Source: Mercurialis annua
Lineage: Eukaryota; Streptophyta; Magnoliopsida; Malpighiales; Euphorbiaceae
Length of the DNA stretch: 64,000 nucleotides
Direction: 5' to 3'
Assembly: GCF_937616625.2 (NCBI RefSeq)
Contig: NC_065577.1
Location: 17,497,501 to 17,561,500, forward strand
Shown: piece after piece, positions 1-12,400 of the stretch
How positions within the stretch are numbered: position 1 is the first letter of the stretch
Layout: each line of letters starts with the position of its first letter
Notes under the pieces: generated by a model
Seen by the model: the letters and a program-made list of their open reading frames with translations, nothing else
What the model was told of the DNA's origin: nothing
Databases searched by the model: none
Translations under genes and position numbers: made by a program

Positions 1-622
1 ATTTGTTGAGAAAAGCTTGAGCCAACTCTCTCCAATTGTGAATAGACTCATTTGGTAGAGAATGTAACCAAATGCTAGCTTTGTCCCTCAAAGAGAAGGG
101 GAACATCCGAAGCTTAATTTGGTCTGCCGTTATCCCATGAAGCTTGAATGTGTTTAGAACACCCAAAAACTTGGCGATATGCTCATTAGGATCCTCGTGA
201 CTCAACCCAAAGAAGGCACAACGATTTTCCAAAAGTTGAATGGTACTTGGCTTGATCTCAAAAGTTGCCGCTTGAACCGGCATTGCAAAACATCCAAAAG
301 TGGCATTATCCACATCCGGCAAGAAAAACTCGCCCAAAGTTTGTCTTTGTTGGTTTTGCACTTGTGCGTGCACTTGGGGTCGATCATCCCTTGGGTGGTC
401 TTGTTGCCTTGGTCGGTTCACATTCCCTAATGGAGGAGCGGGTGGATATTGTTGTTCCCCTCCATCTATTAGAGGATTGAACCTCTCCTCTTCATCATAA
501 TTGTTTCCCTCGTTATTCATAACTTCGGGTATACAGGCTCTTCTTCTTACACCTCTTTCGTAGTTACCGAGGTTATCTTGGAACGGTTCTAGTGGTAGAT
601 TTGCTCGTAGCATATTGTGCAT
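1..622 (-). CDS. gag: Athila gag, N-terminal part, open to the window edge
   Basis: Structural (capsid) protein of an Athila-type retrotransposon, which packages element RNA in cytoplasmic particles. The frame is open for about 207 codons without a stop and leaves the window, so it is a true partial gene. Two in-frame ATGs lie close together at 622 and 613; either could be the start. An acidic, proline-rich N-terminal segment comes first. The conserved capsid core is near the window edge, with FPFSLRDKASIWLHSLP and then NWRELAQAFLNK, the pattern of the plant retrotransposon gag family (PF03732 type). The leader and PBS lie just upstream. This is the only retroelement frame here with no visible damage, consistent with a recent insertion. 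Confidence 0.88.
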   Translation of the reverse strand, partial: MHNMLRANLPLEPFQDNLGNYERGVRRRACIPEVMNNEGNNYDEEERFNPLIDGGEQQYPPAPPLGNVNRPRQQDHPRDDRPQVHAQVQNQQRQTLGEFFLPDVDNATFGCFAMPVQAATFEIKPSTIQLLENRCAFFGLSHEDPNEHIAKFLGVLNTFKLHGITADQIKLRMFPFSLRDKASIWLHSLPNESIHNWRELAQAFLNK

Positions 623-772
623 ACACGAAAATCAAAATCCCTAAACAAACAAAAACAAGAAAACCGAGTGTAAACCACGAAAGACAATTAATAAACAATA
701 AAACCAAAAACAGAAAATAACGCTAACTCGACCGAATTTCAAAATACTTTCAATCAATTAAACGCAACCTTG

Positions 773-790
773 TCCCCGGCAACGGCGCCA
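773..790 (-). other. Primer-binding site, tRNA-Asp
   Basis: The plus strand reads TCCCCGGCAACGGCGCCA, the 3' end of plant tRNA-Asp including CCA. The minus strand therefore carries the complementary PBS, 6 nt downstream of the LTR end. This primer is typical of Athila elements and fixes the orientation. Confidence 0.9.
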
Positions 791-796
791 AAAACT

Positions 797-2300
797 TGTT
801 AGAGAATTTTTACTCGCTAACTTGAAGTACTCGACAAGTCGAGGTCGAACCCACAAGGACAAGAGGTTTAAAGTGAACGAACACGGATTTTAAAATTCAA
901 TTCGGAAAGCAACAAGTAAATTGATTTGAAGTAATAACTACGGAACTTTAAAATCAATAAAATCAACAATTAACTACTAAGCAAGCAATTAAATCGTTAC
1001 TTAAATTAAACAATTAACTAGGCAATCGCTAATTAACACAAGATTTAATCAATAAGAGAAACGCTTAGAGGTTTCTAATTAGGGTTGAAACGTTCTAGCT
1101 AACCGGGGTTAATTTAGTATTTGGTTCGGGTCAAGTTTTTCTAAAATGCCTAATCCACTCTCTCGAGTCCGCAATTAGAGCTAATTGTAATTTAATTAAT
1201 ACACCGAAATCTAAATTGCTCTCGCGTAATTAGATTTCGATTATATCAATTGAATCCAATCGCGAAGCTAACCTATAACCAATTAAGTCATAAACCGCTC
1301 TCGCGTGATTAAGCCCTAATTAAATGATTTGCTAATTCCGGGTAATTAAGTGACTCTCGCCTAATTAATTAACCTTTAACCTAGGATTAGGAGATCAATC
1401 TATCCTAGGCATTAAGCATACAAATCATTACAAACCTTGAACCCAAATCAAACCCTAGTCAACTAATCACAATCAAACTTCATTAACAACCCCTAAACAA
1501 GGGGGGTTTAGCTACTCATCACAAACATGCTAACAATAACTAATAAGCAAGAAATAAGAATAAACATAGTGTAGAGATTAATTACCTTGTAATAATTGAA
1601 GACCCAAAACATAAAAGATATAATGAAGAACAATAATAAAGGAACCAATAATCTTCTATTAATAATAATAATCTTCAATCCATAACAAAAACTCAAAATA
1701 TCACTAAGAACAAGTGTAATTCAAAAAGCTGAGAATAGTAAGTGAAAATGGGGGCTACAAATCTAAAAAATGAGTGCATACCCTAAAAATAGAAAAGAAG
1801 GGGTCCTTTTATAGTTCAAGGACAAAAAGGGAATAAAAATACACTATATGACAAGTCTAAATGAGGTAGCCAATCAAAATAGATCACAAAATTGTCCACA
1901 TGTGCCTTTTTAGCTCCAAATCACGTATCTTCATTAATGAGCTGTTTCTATCGAAATGAAGTGGTTTCTATAGAAACAGGCTTAGGTGAAAAGCTCACTG
2001 GATGCATTTCTGACATGGTTTCTGAGGAGATCTCGATAGAAACCAATCTGTCTCGATCGAGACAGACGTTTCTGAGGAGGTTTCTGAGGAAGTTTCGATA
2101 GAAACAAGCTCTGACTTGATCACTTCTGCTTCCTCTAGTGTTGATTGCTCCAATTACGCTCCAAATTGCCCATTCTCGCCAATCTGTACCTGAAACACTT
2201 CGACATGAAAATGAGCAATAAATCACCTTTAATGGACACTAATCATGGCATAATCACATCAAAATAGACCCACATAATAGGTGTAATTCTACACCTATCA
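797..2300 (-). repeat. Athila 5' LTR (about 1.5 kb)
   Basis: On the minus strand it runs from TGATAGGTGTAG at 2300 to a terminal CA at 797, next to the PBS. The first 400 nt hold a cluster of palindromes: GTTTCTATAGAAAC at 1964-1977 and the 20-nt perfect palindrome at 2047-2066, plus degraded versions at 1951-2105. At 1140-1380 a TCTCGCGTAATTAG-like phrase recurs about four times. The short open frames inside look like chance. Confidence 0.85.
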
Positions 2301-3507
2301 ACTGGCCACAAGTAAAACAACCCCCTAATTCTAAACGACACTCGCCTGGATGTCGACGTCTACAATTCTGGCAGAAAGGAAAACTAGCACCTCCACTGTT
2401 ACCACGCCCAAAACTGCGGCTGCTACCGCTGTTGCCTGAACTGTAGGTGTACGACTGATAACTCTTCTTGACACCCCTCTTCTTGTTCTTGTATTGAGAA
2501 GGTACCGATTGGTAGGCACCACCACCACTCTGCTGTCCAGGGCCAGAAGACTTCTTAGTCTGAGAAGGACCAGAAATATCCCCAAACTGCAATAACGAGC
2601 TCTCCATACGCCGAGTACTGTCTACTACGTCTGTAAAGTCTCTGCGTGTCTCGGTCAGCAAACACACAAAATCGCGCCCTAAGCCTTTTACGTATCTGTT
2701 ATTCACCCTTTGCTGATCTGTCTGCAAGTCCGGAGCGAACCGACCCAACCTCACGAACTCTGTCGTGTACTCGGATACTGACCTATCATCTCTAGTAAGC
2801 AAAAGCAGCCTGTCTCTGTGACTCTCTGTCACTGAAAACGGCAAGAAGAAAGCTCTGAATCTCGCCACAAACTGAGCCCAGGAGATACTAGCCATGTCAG
2901 CATGAACAGAGCCACGAAACCATTCTCCAGCTGAACCCTTCATGGACATCTCGACTAGAACGACGGTCTGACGCTCAGTAGCCTGTAGTCGCCGAGCATT
3001 ATGCTCAACCTCCTCGAGAAAATCCAGCACGTCTCCAGAACCGTCAAACTCAGTTGGCTTCAGCCTCATGTAAGCCAAAACCAAATCCCTGTCAGTGGTT
3101 CCGACACCACCAACTGCTGCACCACCAGCTCGTGGTTGCTGCTGAACTTTCTGACCCAAAACCGCATATTGATCCTGCATAGCGACCTGACCCGCTTGCA
3201 GCTGAACCTGGTTGAGTTGTAAAGCAGCGACTCCATCCAAAAACGTGTTTAAGTCGAAATCATCCAACTCAGGTTGTGCCGCACCTGGTTCTTGAGCACC
3301 CCCTGCAGCACCGCGTCCTACGCCTCTACCTCTACCTCTGCCAGCTTGGCCTCGGCCACCACGACCTCGACCAGCTCGACCCCGACCAGCTGGGCCTCTG
3401 CCTGCTAGTCCTCTACCAGATCAAACCTCTGGTTCATTCTGGTCCACCTCCATAGAGATCGCGTCATCAGCCTCAACATTTTGCTGAGCCGCAGTACGAG
3501 TATTCAT
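2301..3507 (-). pseudogene. gag: Tekay-type gag, interrupted
   Basis: Ty3 capsid/nucleocapsid polyprotein. The ATG at 3507 opens a frame that runs to the Athila insertion, with one stop: TGA at about codon 29, probably a former CGA arginine at a CpG. An Arg/Gly-rich segment (RGRAGRGRGGRG-like) follows. Then comes the capsid core with YMRLKPTEFDGSGD, FLEEVEHNARRL and VEMSMKGSAGEWF, then RYVKGLGRDF, and a zinc knuckle whose start CFTCGQ is split from its His/Cys partners by the inserted LTR. The part after the stop is about 349 codons. An internal TTG at 3267 looks like a start but is mid-protein. Confidence 0.85.
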
Positions 3508-3820
3508 TCCTAAGAATGAAACAAAAATTCTCAATATAAACAAAATTAAACAATTAACCAATTAAACAATATGGCGAATCAGCCAACAAGTAATCACCCA
3601 AGTGAAAACAACCATATAATAAGCAATATATCAATTAAATCCACACGACTGACTCACGACATTCCTATAGGAGTAGGCAGGAAGTTTTGAAAACAAAAGA
3701 TGACGTTTCAAAGACAAGACTCGAATCCTAATTCCGCAGTAGTTCCTAGGACAATTTAGTCACTTAACATGCCAAACAAATAAACACTTAACATTTAAAA
3801 GGCCTTGGTTTGAAACCAAC

Positions 3821-3832
3821 GCTCTAATACCA
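3821..3832 (-). other. Primer-binding site, initiator tRNA-Met
   Basis: The minus strand reads TGGTATTAGAGC, one mismatch from the usual TGGTATCAGAGC, four bases from the LTR terminus. Confidence 0.8.
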
Positions 3833-3836
3833 AGTT

Positions 3837-5633
3837 TGTCACGACCCATTTTCACGAATCGTGACCAGCGCTAGGGTATGGGTATGGTTGTACCAAAACT
3901 CGTAGCTAGCCTTGCGGATAACCAATTTATAACATTTAACACTATGTACCTGTAGAAACCACATGCTCGGGGGCAACCGAGACTCCAACCTAGTCTAGCA
4001 GTACATTTAAGCAACATGTATTCAAAGTATACTTAATTCTAAATTAAACTCCAACAACATGGCAAATCAATATATACTACCAAGTTACTGTAATCATGCC
4101 AAAGCTGATAAAATCATAGTTGAACTATATCAACAATTAATAGTCTAAAACAATAAGTATAAGACTAAAACATAAATAATCCAATACTACTACTGCGGTC
4201 TAAGAGTTTAAAACAGTTCGACTCTTTTATTCTGAAAATAAATAAAGAACCTCTGAGAATGAAGAAACGGAGATCGACAAATGCTCAAATCACCAACCTC
4301 GAAAATTTGGGAAAACAACCGGGTCATATTTACTGAGTAGAGTTTATATAACCATTTATATTTATTAAGTTGAAAACCATTACAAACGTTTAAATAAACA
4401 TTTTCATTATGGATTATCGATGAAACCCTAAACCACAATTCTAAATCCATTGTCGTGTCGGTGAAACGTATCTCAATAACCGATCCCCGACTATCACTTA
4501 AATACATAGTGAGCCCAGGAGACGTATCTTCCACCGGTGCCCTTACTAAGGTGAGACGTATCTCGAACCTACCTCAATACCATAATCATTATCTTTGCGC
4601 ACGCAGTCCCGATGATGCCCATCGAGTAGCACTTTCCAAATCAAATCCACAATGCCGAAAAACAGTTCAAAAGCTGTTTATACATACATATATACAAAAA
4701 TATAATAATTTCTTAATAAAGAGGTAAATAGAGATATAAACTCACTGCTTGCTATTCCACGTGAAACTTGACAAGAAATCTAATTCTAGTTCGCCTCTGA
4801 AGTACGAACAGTCGACAGGTCTAAATAAAATATTGAAATCATAATTAAAATCAGACCCTAACTCTAAAGAGTACTAGACATCACATAGGACTAGCACAAC
4901 GCAATACCAAGCCACATTTAATAATGCATTCCAAATATAACCCAAGTTATGTAGTATAAATCATATAAGTTATATATATTAAATTACAATTCGAGTAATT
5001 TATTAAAAAACTTAATTTATCCCAAGTTAAAATTCATATCAGTGAGGCGTGTGTCTACAATCTCTGGGACAAAACGGAATTGATTTCTATCTACAAACGA
5101 GTGAGAACGATCCAAATTACGGAGATGTCGTTTATAAGCTTAAACTAAAAACAATGAAACAAGGAAACTCACCGAGCTTGAGTCCAATGGAGTTGGAATG
5201 AAGAATGATGATTGAGTTATCAGATTGTATCACTGAGGGATGGCGGCTGAGTTGGAATTCAAAGATGGCAGTTTAGGTTTAGGGGAAAGGAACGTGAAGT
5301 CGCACGTTTAAATAGAGGGGAAGAAAAACTGAGCTGAGGCACGATTGTGCCTTAGCAAATACCAAAGGGTCTCGTACGAGACACTCAGTCTTCTATGAGA
5401 AAGCCCTAATTTACAAAGGGTCTCGTACGAGACCTCAGTTTTCTGTTAAGGGTCTCGTTTGAGACCATGAAGCAAAACAAGAATGTATTTTTTTTAAATT
5501 AAACAAACCTATTTAAAACTTTAACCAATCCAAATTTACTCGGACAACAAACGAAAACACCGAAATCGAAAACGATTCGGATTTGTACTAAAAACTCATC
5601 GGAAAATTTTAGACATTTTTACAGGGTATTACA
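3837..5633 (-). repeat. LTR A1 (5' LTR of element A, about 1.8 kb)
   Basis: On the minus strand it begins TGTAATACCC at 5633 and ends GGTCGTGACA at 3837. It contains three palindromes of type GGTCTCGTACGAGACC (5369-5382, 5419-5434, 5451-5466). Three short GAGACGTATCTC-type hairpins lie at 4440-4580. The 3' end has the 85-nt motif shared by all Tekay-type LTRs here. It is the same family as 30263-32986. Confidence 0.85.
4440..4580 (-). other. Hairpin row in LTR A1
   Basis: Units carry the core GAGACGTATCTC (GAGA/TCTC stem) or GGAGACGTATCTTCC. They are nested in wider arms such as AGTGAG (4508-4513) with CTTACT (4542-4547, one wobble) and AGGT with ACCT. The position, about 600-740 nt before the LTR 3' end, matches hairpin rows in the other LTR families. 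Homology of the units to those families is less clear than for B and E. Confidence 0.5.
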
Positions 5634-6779
5634 ATTTAATTGAGATTAAGTAGGATACAAATATTAATTAAAACCCCACTCTCTAATTAAGGTGCTACAT
5701 CAGCATAAGGGCTTTTTGAGCCAACTTTGAAAGTAAAAGTGATTCAGTTTTTCAGCTTTGGACTATTTTATAATTTGATGCAAGTCCAGGGGTGAAAGTG
5801 ATCCTTTCTTCATAATTTTGATTTAATCTCATTACGTATTCTTCGCCTAGAAATTATCCAGACTCGAATCTTTGAATTTATATTTGGGATTGGTTTGAGA
5901 TTTGATGCTTTAACGAACTCGTGAAGATATTCACATGGCTTTGTTGGTTAAAAATACTCAACCACGTAATCTAAATAATATTAATCTGAGAGTTAATAAA
6001 TCCAACCGAGATTAATATTGAAACTACTCCTAAATTAAAAACAATCCAGAGATTGCGGGATGAAAAGCACTGATCTTGGTTTTTGGTTGATTGATTTGTT
6101 GATATAAAAATAATGAATCTCTGAGCTATATATAGCTGTACAAAATCAAGTATCCTAATCTAACTCTAACTAATAGTCCTAAAGAGAACTACTTCTACCA
6201 TAATTGAAGGAGTGCGCATCTATAAACGGTTCGGTATCCCCTTTTATGCCACGTCACCTCCAGCTGTCTCCCACGATGTCATGCATTAACACCATGAACC
6301 CTTCGGCTTCCGCTGGTTTTTCTCTTTTAAGAAAAATAGCAAGTCATTTTCTCATTACCTTGCTTCCTCTACAATTTCTAAGATTTTGTCTCTCTTCTTA
6401 GCAATCTCAAGCTCCCAACATCTCTTTCTAGGTAAGTATTCGCCCTTTATTCCTTCTCAATTACTCCCTTCACTCACCTAATCAAGGCGATTTCGTTTCA
6501 GGTAACATGGTTGTTCGTAACAACCTAGCTGAACAAGTGACTACCAAGATTGATGACATCCGATCTAATTCTCCGAATACATAATTCAAGGTAATTGTTG
6601 ATGCATGCGATAACCAAAACTCTGTCGGCCCTATCATCACCTCACTCAGCCATCAATGTGACTTAGCCTCTCCTTTCCACGAAGCACCTCCTCCTAGGTT
6701 CCCCTTACCTCATCAGTAATCAGTCTGGGTCGACACTACTTTTAGAAACTGGCCGATCGAATATGCCAAAAGATGTTTG
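5634..6779. other. Unassigned sequence between elements
   Basis: No element ends, terminal repeats or long frame can be supported. At 6507-6770 there is a faintly coding-looking stretch on the plus strand, starting with ATG after a TTTCAG, with MVVRNNLAEQVTTKIDD and two later stops. I do not recognise it. It may be a decayed exon or retroelement remnant. Confidence 0.3.
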
Positions 6780-7887
6780 CGTGAAATTTTTATCAATAAT
6801 CAATCATACAACAAATTCTATAACCTTAAACAATCAATAATCAAATATTACCACCATTATTAATCCAAACACCAATTGAACCTTAAACCCTTAACATACA
6901 TCTCCCATAATAAACAACTCTCAAGACTCACAAATTCAATCATTAAAGTTTGCATAACCATCAATTTACATCTCATAAACACCAAATTCAAACATTAACA
7001 TATCATTATCACCATTAACATCAAAAGCCAAAATAATTATCAAAATCCTAACCGAGATATGGTGATTTTTATCTTGATTTTCAGTGTTAGATTTGTAGCT
7101 CTCGCTCCTCTCATTCCATGGCCGCAAGAATCGCTCTAATCGGATTAAAAATGAAGAAGTTTTGGAGTTTTGAAAATTGTTCATATTGATTTCTCAAATG
7201 ATGAAGATGATCTCGTTTTTGGCTGCTGAAATTGGGATTTTGCTGAGTTTAAATCACATATAATAGGATTTTATATTAACGGCAAAGTGTCTTCTTTAGC
7301 CCTTGAAGTTGCCACCTCCATAACTTTCAATTTCCAACTTTTCTTTCGTCCAATTTCATCCACCGATTGCTTAATCTTTCAAACTCGATAATTTTTTTTA
7401 TTATTTATGTCCAAATAAATAATATCACCTTAGTACCTCATAATTTTATTTCCGATAATTTATTTTAGCAATTTTCGGGTAAAAACGCTCAAATTCCAAT
7501 TTGAGCTAAAATGTACTTTTCCCGACTTTTTCGTCCAAATATCATTTTAATAATTATCGATAACCAAGTTATCGGTATTATTTATATAAGTTCTAATTTC
7601 CGTCAATAATATATTAAATTTCTATTTTCCGGGAATTAAAGCCTTATTTTTCAATTTTCGATCTTAAGTGCACTTTATCCACCTTTCTATATTTTCCTTT
7701 TATAGTCTAATTCCATTTCCTTTATGGAATTTTAATATTGAAATTTTCTTATTAAAATCTGAATATCGACCTAATCAGGTCTTCTTTTATTTATTATTTT
7801 CCAATAATTCCTTTTCTGGCTGCTTTAACTGTTTAAATTTAGATATATTGCTTACTTTGAAAACGTCATGCATACGGGATATTACAA
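6780..7887 (-). repeat. Truncated LTR, 5' end (minus)
   Basis: Ends in ACGGGATATTACA at 7887, which on the minus strand is a TGTAATATCC LTR start. Phrases such as CCTTGAAGTTGCCA and TTTCTTTCGTCCAATTT are shared with the U3 part of LTR B1 (about 23215-23275). No GGTCGTGACA 3' end is found to the left, so it is a fragment; the left limit is approximate. Confidence 0.5.
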
Positions 7888-8019
7888 AGCATGTGTTTAA
7901 TAAAGTAGAGTAAAAATGCAAATAAGTTATTTTGTTAATTGAGAGTACAACTAAAAACAACAAAAAAATAGAGTACAAATAAGTTATTTTGCTAATATTT
8001 TTTTTATTTAGAATGGTGA
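7888..8019. other. AT-rich flank with a short duplication
   Basis: The phrase CAAATAAGTTATTTTG occurs at about 7919 and again at about 7976, with a related piece at 13720 beyond the LINE. This may reflect the target site of the LINE, but no clean target-site duplication could be drawn. Confidence 0.3.
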
Positions 8020-8078
8020 AAATGTTCTCTCTACTGTCTCTCTCTCGGAGCCTTTAAGCTTTTGCTTACGCCGTTTCC

Positions 8079-9412
8079 ATGGCAAAGAAGACGGGTAGAA
8101 AGACCATTAACAGCCAAATCAAAGTGACTAAAGATAATACCCAAGTGGGATCCGTGATTTCGGAAGTTGATGTTCAACAAACTGTAGTTAGTAATGCTAG
8201 TTCTACCAAGATTAATGAAGGATCTGTAGTTGTTGAGAAAGAAGTTGTTAGTGATAACGCTAGCAAGATTACTAGGGTATTAGCAGAGGAAGAATGTGAT
8301 AAAAGGGATGAGAAAGATTCAGAGGAGAATGAAGTTGCTGAACCAACTAAGAAGAAATGGGTTGAAATGGTTAAACCTAACAAAGTCAGTGACCCAGCTA
8401 ATGCTTTGAAGTACATACCTCCTGTCATCAGTAATGGTGTTCGTATTGCTAAGGTTTTGGAGGAAGATGTTCTAGTGGAGGAAGATAGATGGAAAAATGC
8501 GCTTATAGGAACGGTTTTTGGATTGTCTCCTAGATTCCATAAGCTTCAGAACTTCATGAAAAACAGATGGGGAAAATTAGGTCTAACTGATTTTCACCAA
8601 ATCAAGACGAACTTATATGCTTTCATATTTGAATCTGAGGAAGGCAAGCTAAAGGCGATGGCAGATGGGCCAATAACCTTTGATAAACATCCTTTGATTG
8701 TTGAAGAATGGAGAAGAAACATGTCATTTAACATTTCTGATGTTGCATTAGTCCCAGTTTGGGTGAAGTTCCCCATGTTACCCTGGGAATTCTGGAACCC
8801 TAACTCGCTGAGTTCTATTACTAGTACTTTGGGGAAGCCTTTGTTGCTGATAGATGCACAAGGGATAGATCCAGACTTGCCTATGCAAGAATCTTGATAG
8901 ATATGAGGCTCAAAGGTACATTTCCAGATGTTGTAATAATAGAAGACTGTAATGGGAACCAAATTACCCAGTTTGTGGATTATGAATGGAAGCCAATTTT
9001 GTGTGCAGTCTGTAACAAACTTGGTCATAGAAACTGTGAGAAGAATCAAATCTGGATAGCTAAAAACTCTGATAAAGATGCAGTAAAGATTATTGAAAAG
9101 ATTCAGGAGAAGCAAACAGAAATTCCTATTGAGATCTCTGCTAAAGTTTCCCCTGTTGAAAATTTAAGTACTGAGGCAGTTATTGTTGAGTCTGTCCCTA
9201 TCTTGGAGCAGTGTAATACTCCCCCAGCTAATCAAGATGATGGGTTCCAGATTGTTACCAACAAAAAACTCAAGAATAAAATCTTCAGCCAAGAAAGAGC
9301 AGATGACAAAAATCAAAAGAGTGAAGTTAAAAATGGAGGTATGAACAAACCTAATACTAATGACAGGATTCCTGCTAAGAAGCTTATTAAGCCCTTGAAT
9401 AGAGGAAAATGA
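8079..9412 (+). pseudogene. LINE ORF1 (DUF4283, zinc knuckle), one frameshift
   Basis: RNA-binding protein of plant L1 elements. The first frame (8079-8897) has a Lys/Glu-rich N-terminus, then a DUF4283 (PF14111-type) region around residues 135-240 with LIGTVFGLSPRF, MADGPITF and VWVKFPMLPWEFW. Near 8875 the frame slips (consistent with loss of one base) and continues in a second frame to 9412, with YARILIDMRLKG just after the slip and then VDYEWKPILCAVCNKLGH. The knuckle is odd: CX2CX4H is present but the last Cys follows after two residues, not four. A Lys/Asn-rich tail ends 4 bases inside ORF2's start. Confidence 0.82.
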
Positions 9413-12400
9413 TTTTTATTACTTGGAATATCAGGGGTCTTAATGATCCCCTGAAACAAGCAGAAGTGAGCAAGTTGCTTGTTAATAGAAAGTGTGCTCT
9501 TATGGGAATTCTTGAAACTAGAGTGAGAAGTAGTAATAAGGATATCATTTGGAGAAAATTAAACCTTAGGGGTTGGAAGCTTAAAGAAAATTATGATCAT
9601 TCTGATTTAGGTAAAATCTGGATTATTTTTGATATGAAGAGAGTGAAAATTCAGACTTGTGATTCTTCTGAGCAGTTTATCCATTGTAAAATTGAATTGG
9701 ATAATTACTCTTTTAATTGGACTATGGTTTATGGTTCAAACAGTATTGGGGAAAGACAGAGATTGTGGTCTAAGTTAGTTGATCTTTCGAAGAATATTAG
9801 AGGTCCTTGGTATATCCAGGGTGATTTTAATGCTGTCCTTAGTGAGGAAGACAGATGTGGTGGTACCCCTTTAGATTTTGATCATTCTTATGAGCTAAGC
9901 AACTGTATCTCTGCAACTGGGATCAAAGAATTGAGAAGTGTGGGATGCCATTTTACTTGGAACAGCAAGCAAATTGGAGAGAACAGGATATGGAGGAGAC
10001 TTGATAGAGTCTTTGTTAATGAAGATGTTTTTGATAGTAGTCTTAGAGTTTATTTTGATGCTATCCCTGCAGGTATTTCTGATCATAGTCCCATTGTTAC
10101 AATTATTCAAAAAGACAGTAGAGATGTTAAAAGAAGCTTTAAGTTTTTTAACTTCCGGACTACTCATAAAGATTTTAACACCATTATTGAAGAGGAGTGG
10201 AGAAAGGAGTATACTGGTTTTCAAATCCACATAATTGTGCAAAAGCTTAAAGCCATCAGCAGAAGATTGAGCAGACTTAATAAAAACCAGTTTGCTGAGA
10301 TATCTAACAAAGTCTTGATTCACAGAGAGAGACTTAACAGAATTCAAAATGACATTCAGAAAGATCCCAGTAATATCTACTTGATGGAAGAAGAGAATGT
10401 GATGGATAGACATTTCAGGTACTTGCTTCAGTGTGAAGAAAGTTTTTTTAAGCAAAAATCTAGGATCCAATGGCTTAACTTAGGAGACTCTAATACTAAG
10501 TTTTTCCACAATTCTATTAAAGCTAGAAGAATGGTAAATTCTATCCCTCTGTTGAAGCTGGATGATGGGAGAATCATTAACTCTAGTGAAGATATTATTA
10601 GAGAAATGACTAGCTATTTCAAGTTGTTGTTCAGTAAAACTGACATGGGCAGAAACCATATAAACAGAGATATTAGCAGGAGAGGAAATGTTCTTTCTAA
10701 TGAGGACAACAACAATCTTATGAAAAAATTCACTATGGAGGAAGTGAAAAAAGCTTTCTTCTCCATTGGTTCAGACAAAGCACCTGGGCCTGATGGGTTC
10801 AATGGGCATTTTTTTAAATTCACCTGGAATATCATAAAAGATGATCTAGGTTCTGCTGTTCAGGAGACTTTCACTTCTGGTAAAGTCTTAAAACAACTTA
10901 ACTCTACTGCTTTTGCTGTGATTCCTAAGTCTAATAATGCTGAGAGACTTAATGACTTTAGACCCATTGCATGTTGTAATGTCCTTTACAAAGTCATATC
11001 CAAAGTTATATCTAATAGGCTCAGTCCCCTTCTCAACAAAATTGTGTCTATTAACCAATCTGCTTTTATCCCCAATAGATCCATAGCCTATAATATCATG
11101 CTAGCCCATGAATTGGTGAAAAACTATCACAGTAATAAGGATTATCCTAAGTGTCTTCTTAAGATTGACTTAAAGAAAGCCTATGATTCTATTTCCTGGG
11201 ACTATGTGGAGGAAATTTTAATCATGCTAAACTTCCCTGAAAGTTTCATATCTTTAGTCATGAATTGTATTAAAAATCCTAGTTTCTATATTGCTTGGAA
11301 TGGCATCAAAGGTGACAGTTTTCTTTCTGGAAAAGGCTTGAGGCAAGGGGATCCTATATCCCCTCTCATTTTTGTTATTTGCATGGACTATTTGTCTAGA
11401 ATTCTTAGCAATCCCAGTATTTCCTTTAAATTCCATCAAGGCTGTGGTCCTCTGAACATTAATCACCTGATGTTTGCTGATGATCTTCTCCTTTTCTGTT
11501 ATGGTGATGTCAATTCTGTTAAATTACTCACTAATTGCCTTAGTGATTTCAGTTCTAGTTCTGGTCTTCATATGAACTGTAACAAAAGCCAAATATTTGT
11601 TTGCAATGTTGATCATAGCACTAAGAGTAATATCTTGAATATGCTGAGTTTTGAAGAAGGTTCCCCCCTTTTAAGATATCTTGGCATCCCCCTCATATCC
11701 ACCAAGTTGTCAAGAGAAGACTGCAAAGGTATTATTGATTAGATTACTTGTAAAATCTTGTCCTGGAATAGCAAATTTTTGTCCTATGCAGGTAGAGTTA
11801 AACTAATCCAATCAGTTCTGGTGAGCATGCATATTTTTTGGGCTTCTATTCTGATTTTACCTAAGAAAGTAATCAAGGAGATCCAGAGTGTTTACTCAAG
11901 ATTTTTGTGGTCTGGAAAATCAAGTGGCAGATATAATGCCTTGGTTGCTTGGAAAGATGTTGAAAAACTTAAGAAGGAAGGTGGGTTGAGTGTCAAGAAC
12001 ATGAGCACCTGGAATAGAGCTGCTGTTTGTAAGCATGTTTGGCAAATTCTTAAAAATCCCAACTCTATACGGGTCAAGTGGATTAAAAGCAACAAGTTAA
12101 ACAAAAGTAGTTATTGGGGAGCTAAAGTTGATAGCTATACCAGGTGGATTTAGAAGGGTCTCCTCAGTATAAAGAATGATGTGAATAGAATCGTTGATTT
12201 TAACATGGGTGATGGTAAGAACACTATGTTCTGGAGTGACCCCTGGATTCATGGTTGTTCTCTCCTTGAGAAGTTTCCCAGAGCCAAGATGAGACACAAC
12301 AATATCAAGAAAAAAGCCACCGTGAATGAAGTTTGGAAAAATAACATGTGGGACTTACCTGAGCCTGCTCCTGAAAATGAAGAAGCTTGGGACTATATAA

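Larger units (their letters stand above)
1..2300 (-). mobile_element. Athila-type Ty3 retrotransposon, 5' end only
   Basis: Read on the minus strand the order is 5' LTR (2300-797), tRNA-Asp primer-binding site (790-773), short leader, then gag running off the window at base 1. The PBS type and the gag core are those of the Athila lineage. The element sits inside the zinc-knuckle part of a Tekay gag (2301-3507), so it is the younger of the two. The rest of the element, its 3' LTR and the left target-site duplicate lie outside the window; the right flank begins AACTG. Confidence 0.85.
2301..5633 (-). mobile_element. Tekay-type Ty3 element A, 5' part
   Basis: On the minus strand: 5' LTR (5633-3837), tRNA-iMet PBS (3832-3821), leader, then gag to 2301, where the Athila LTR cuts it. 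Pol and the 3' LTR are displaced beyond the window. The gag resembles that of element E (37416-47900), and the LTR is the same family as the solo LTR at 30263-32986. Confidence 0.8.

Noticed and set aside
5700..6200. Possible further LTR between element A and the LTR tail
   Set aside because: No TG...CA ends, PBS or PPT could be found, so it is left unassigned.
8594..9115. 173-codon minus-strand frame
   Set aside because: Antisense of LINE ORF1, which has clear DUF4283 and zinc-knuckle motifs on the plus strand.
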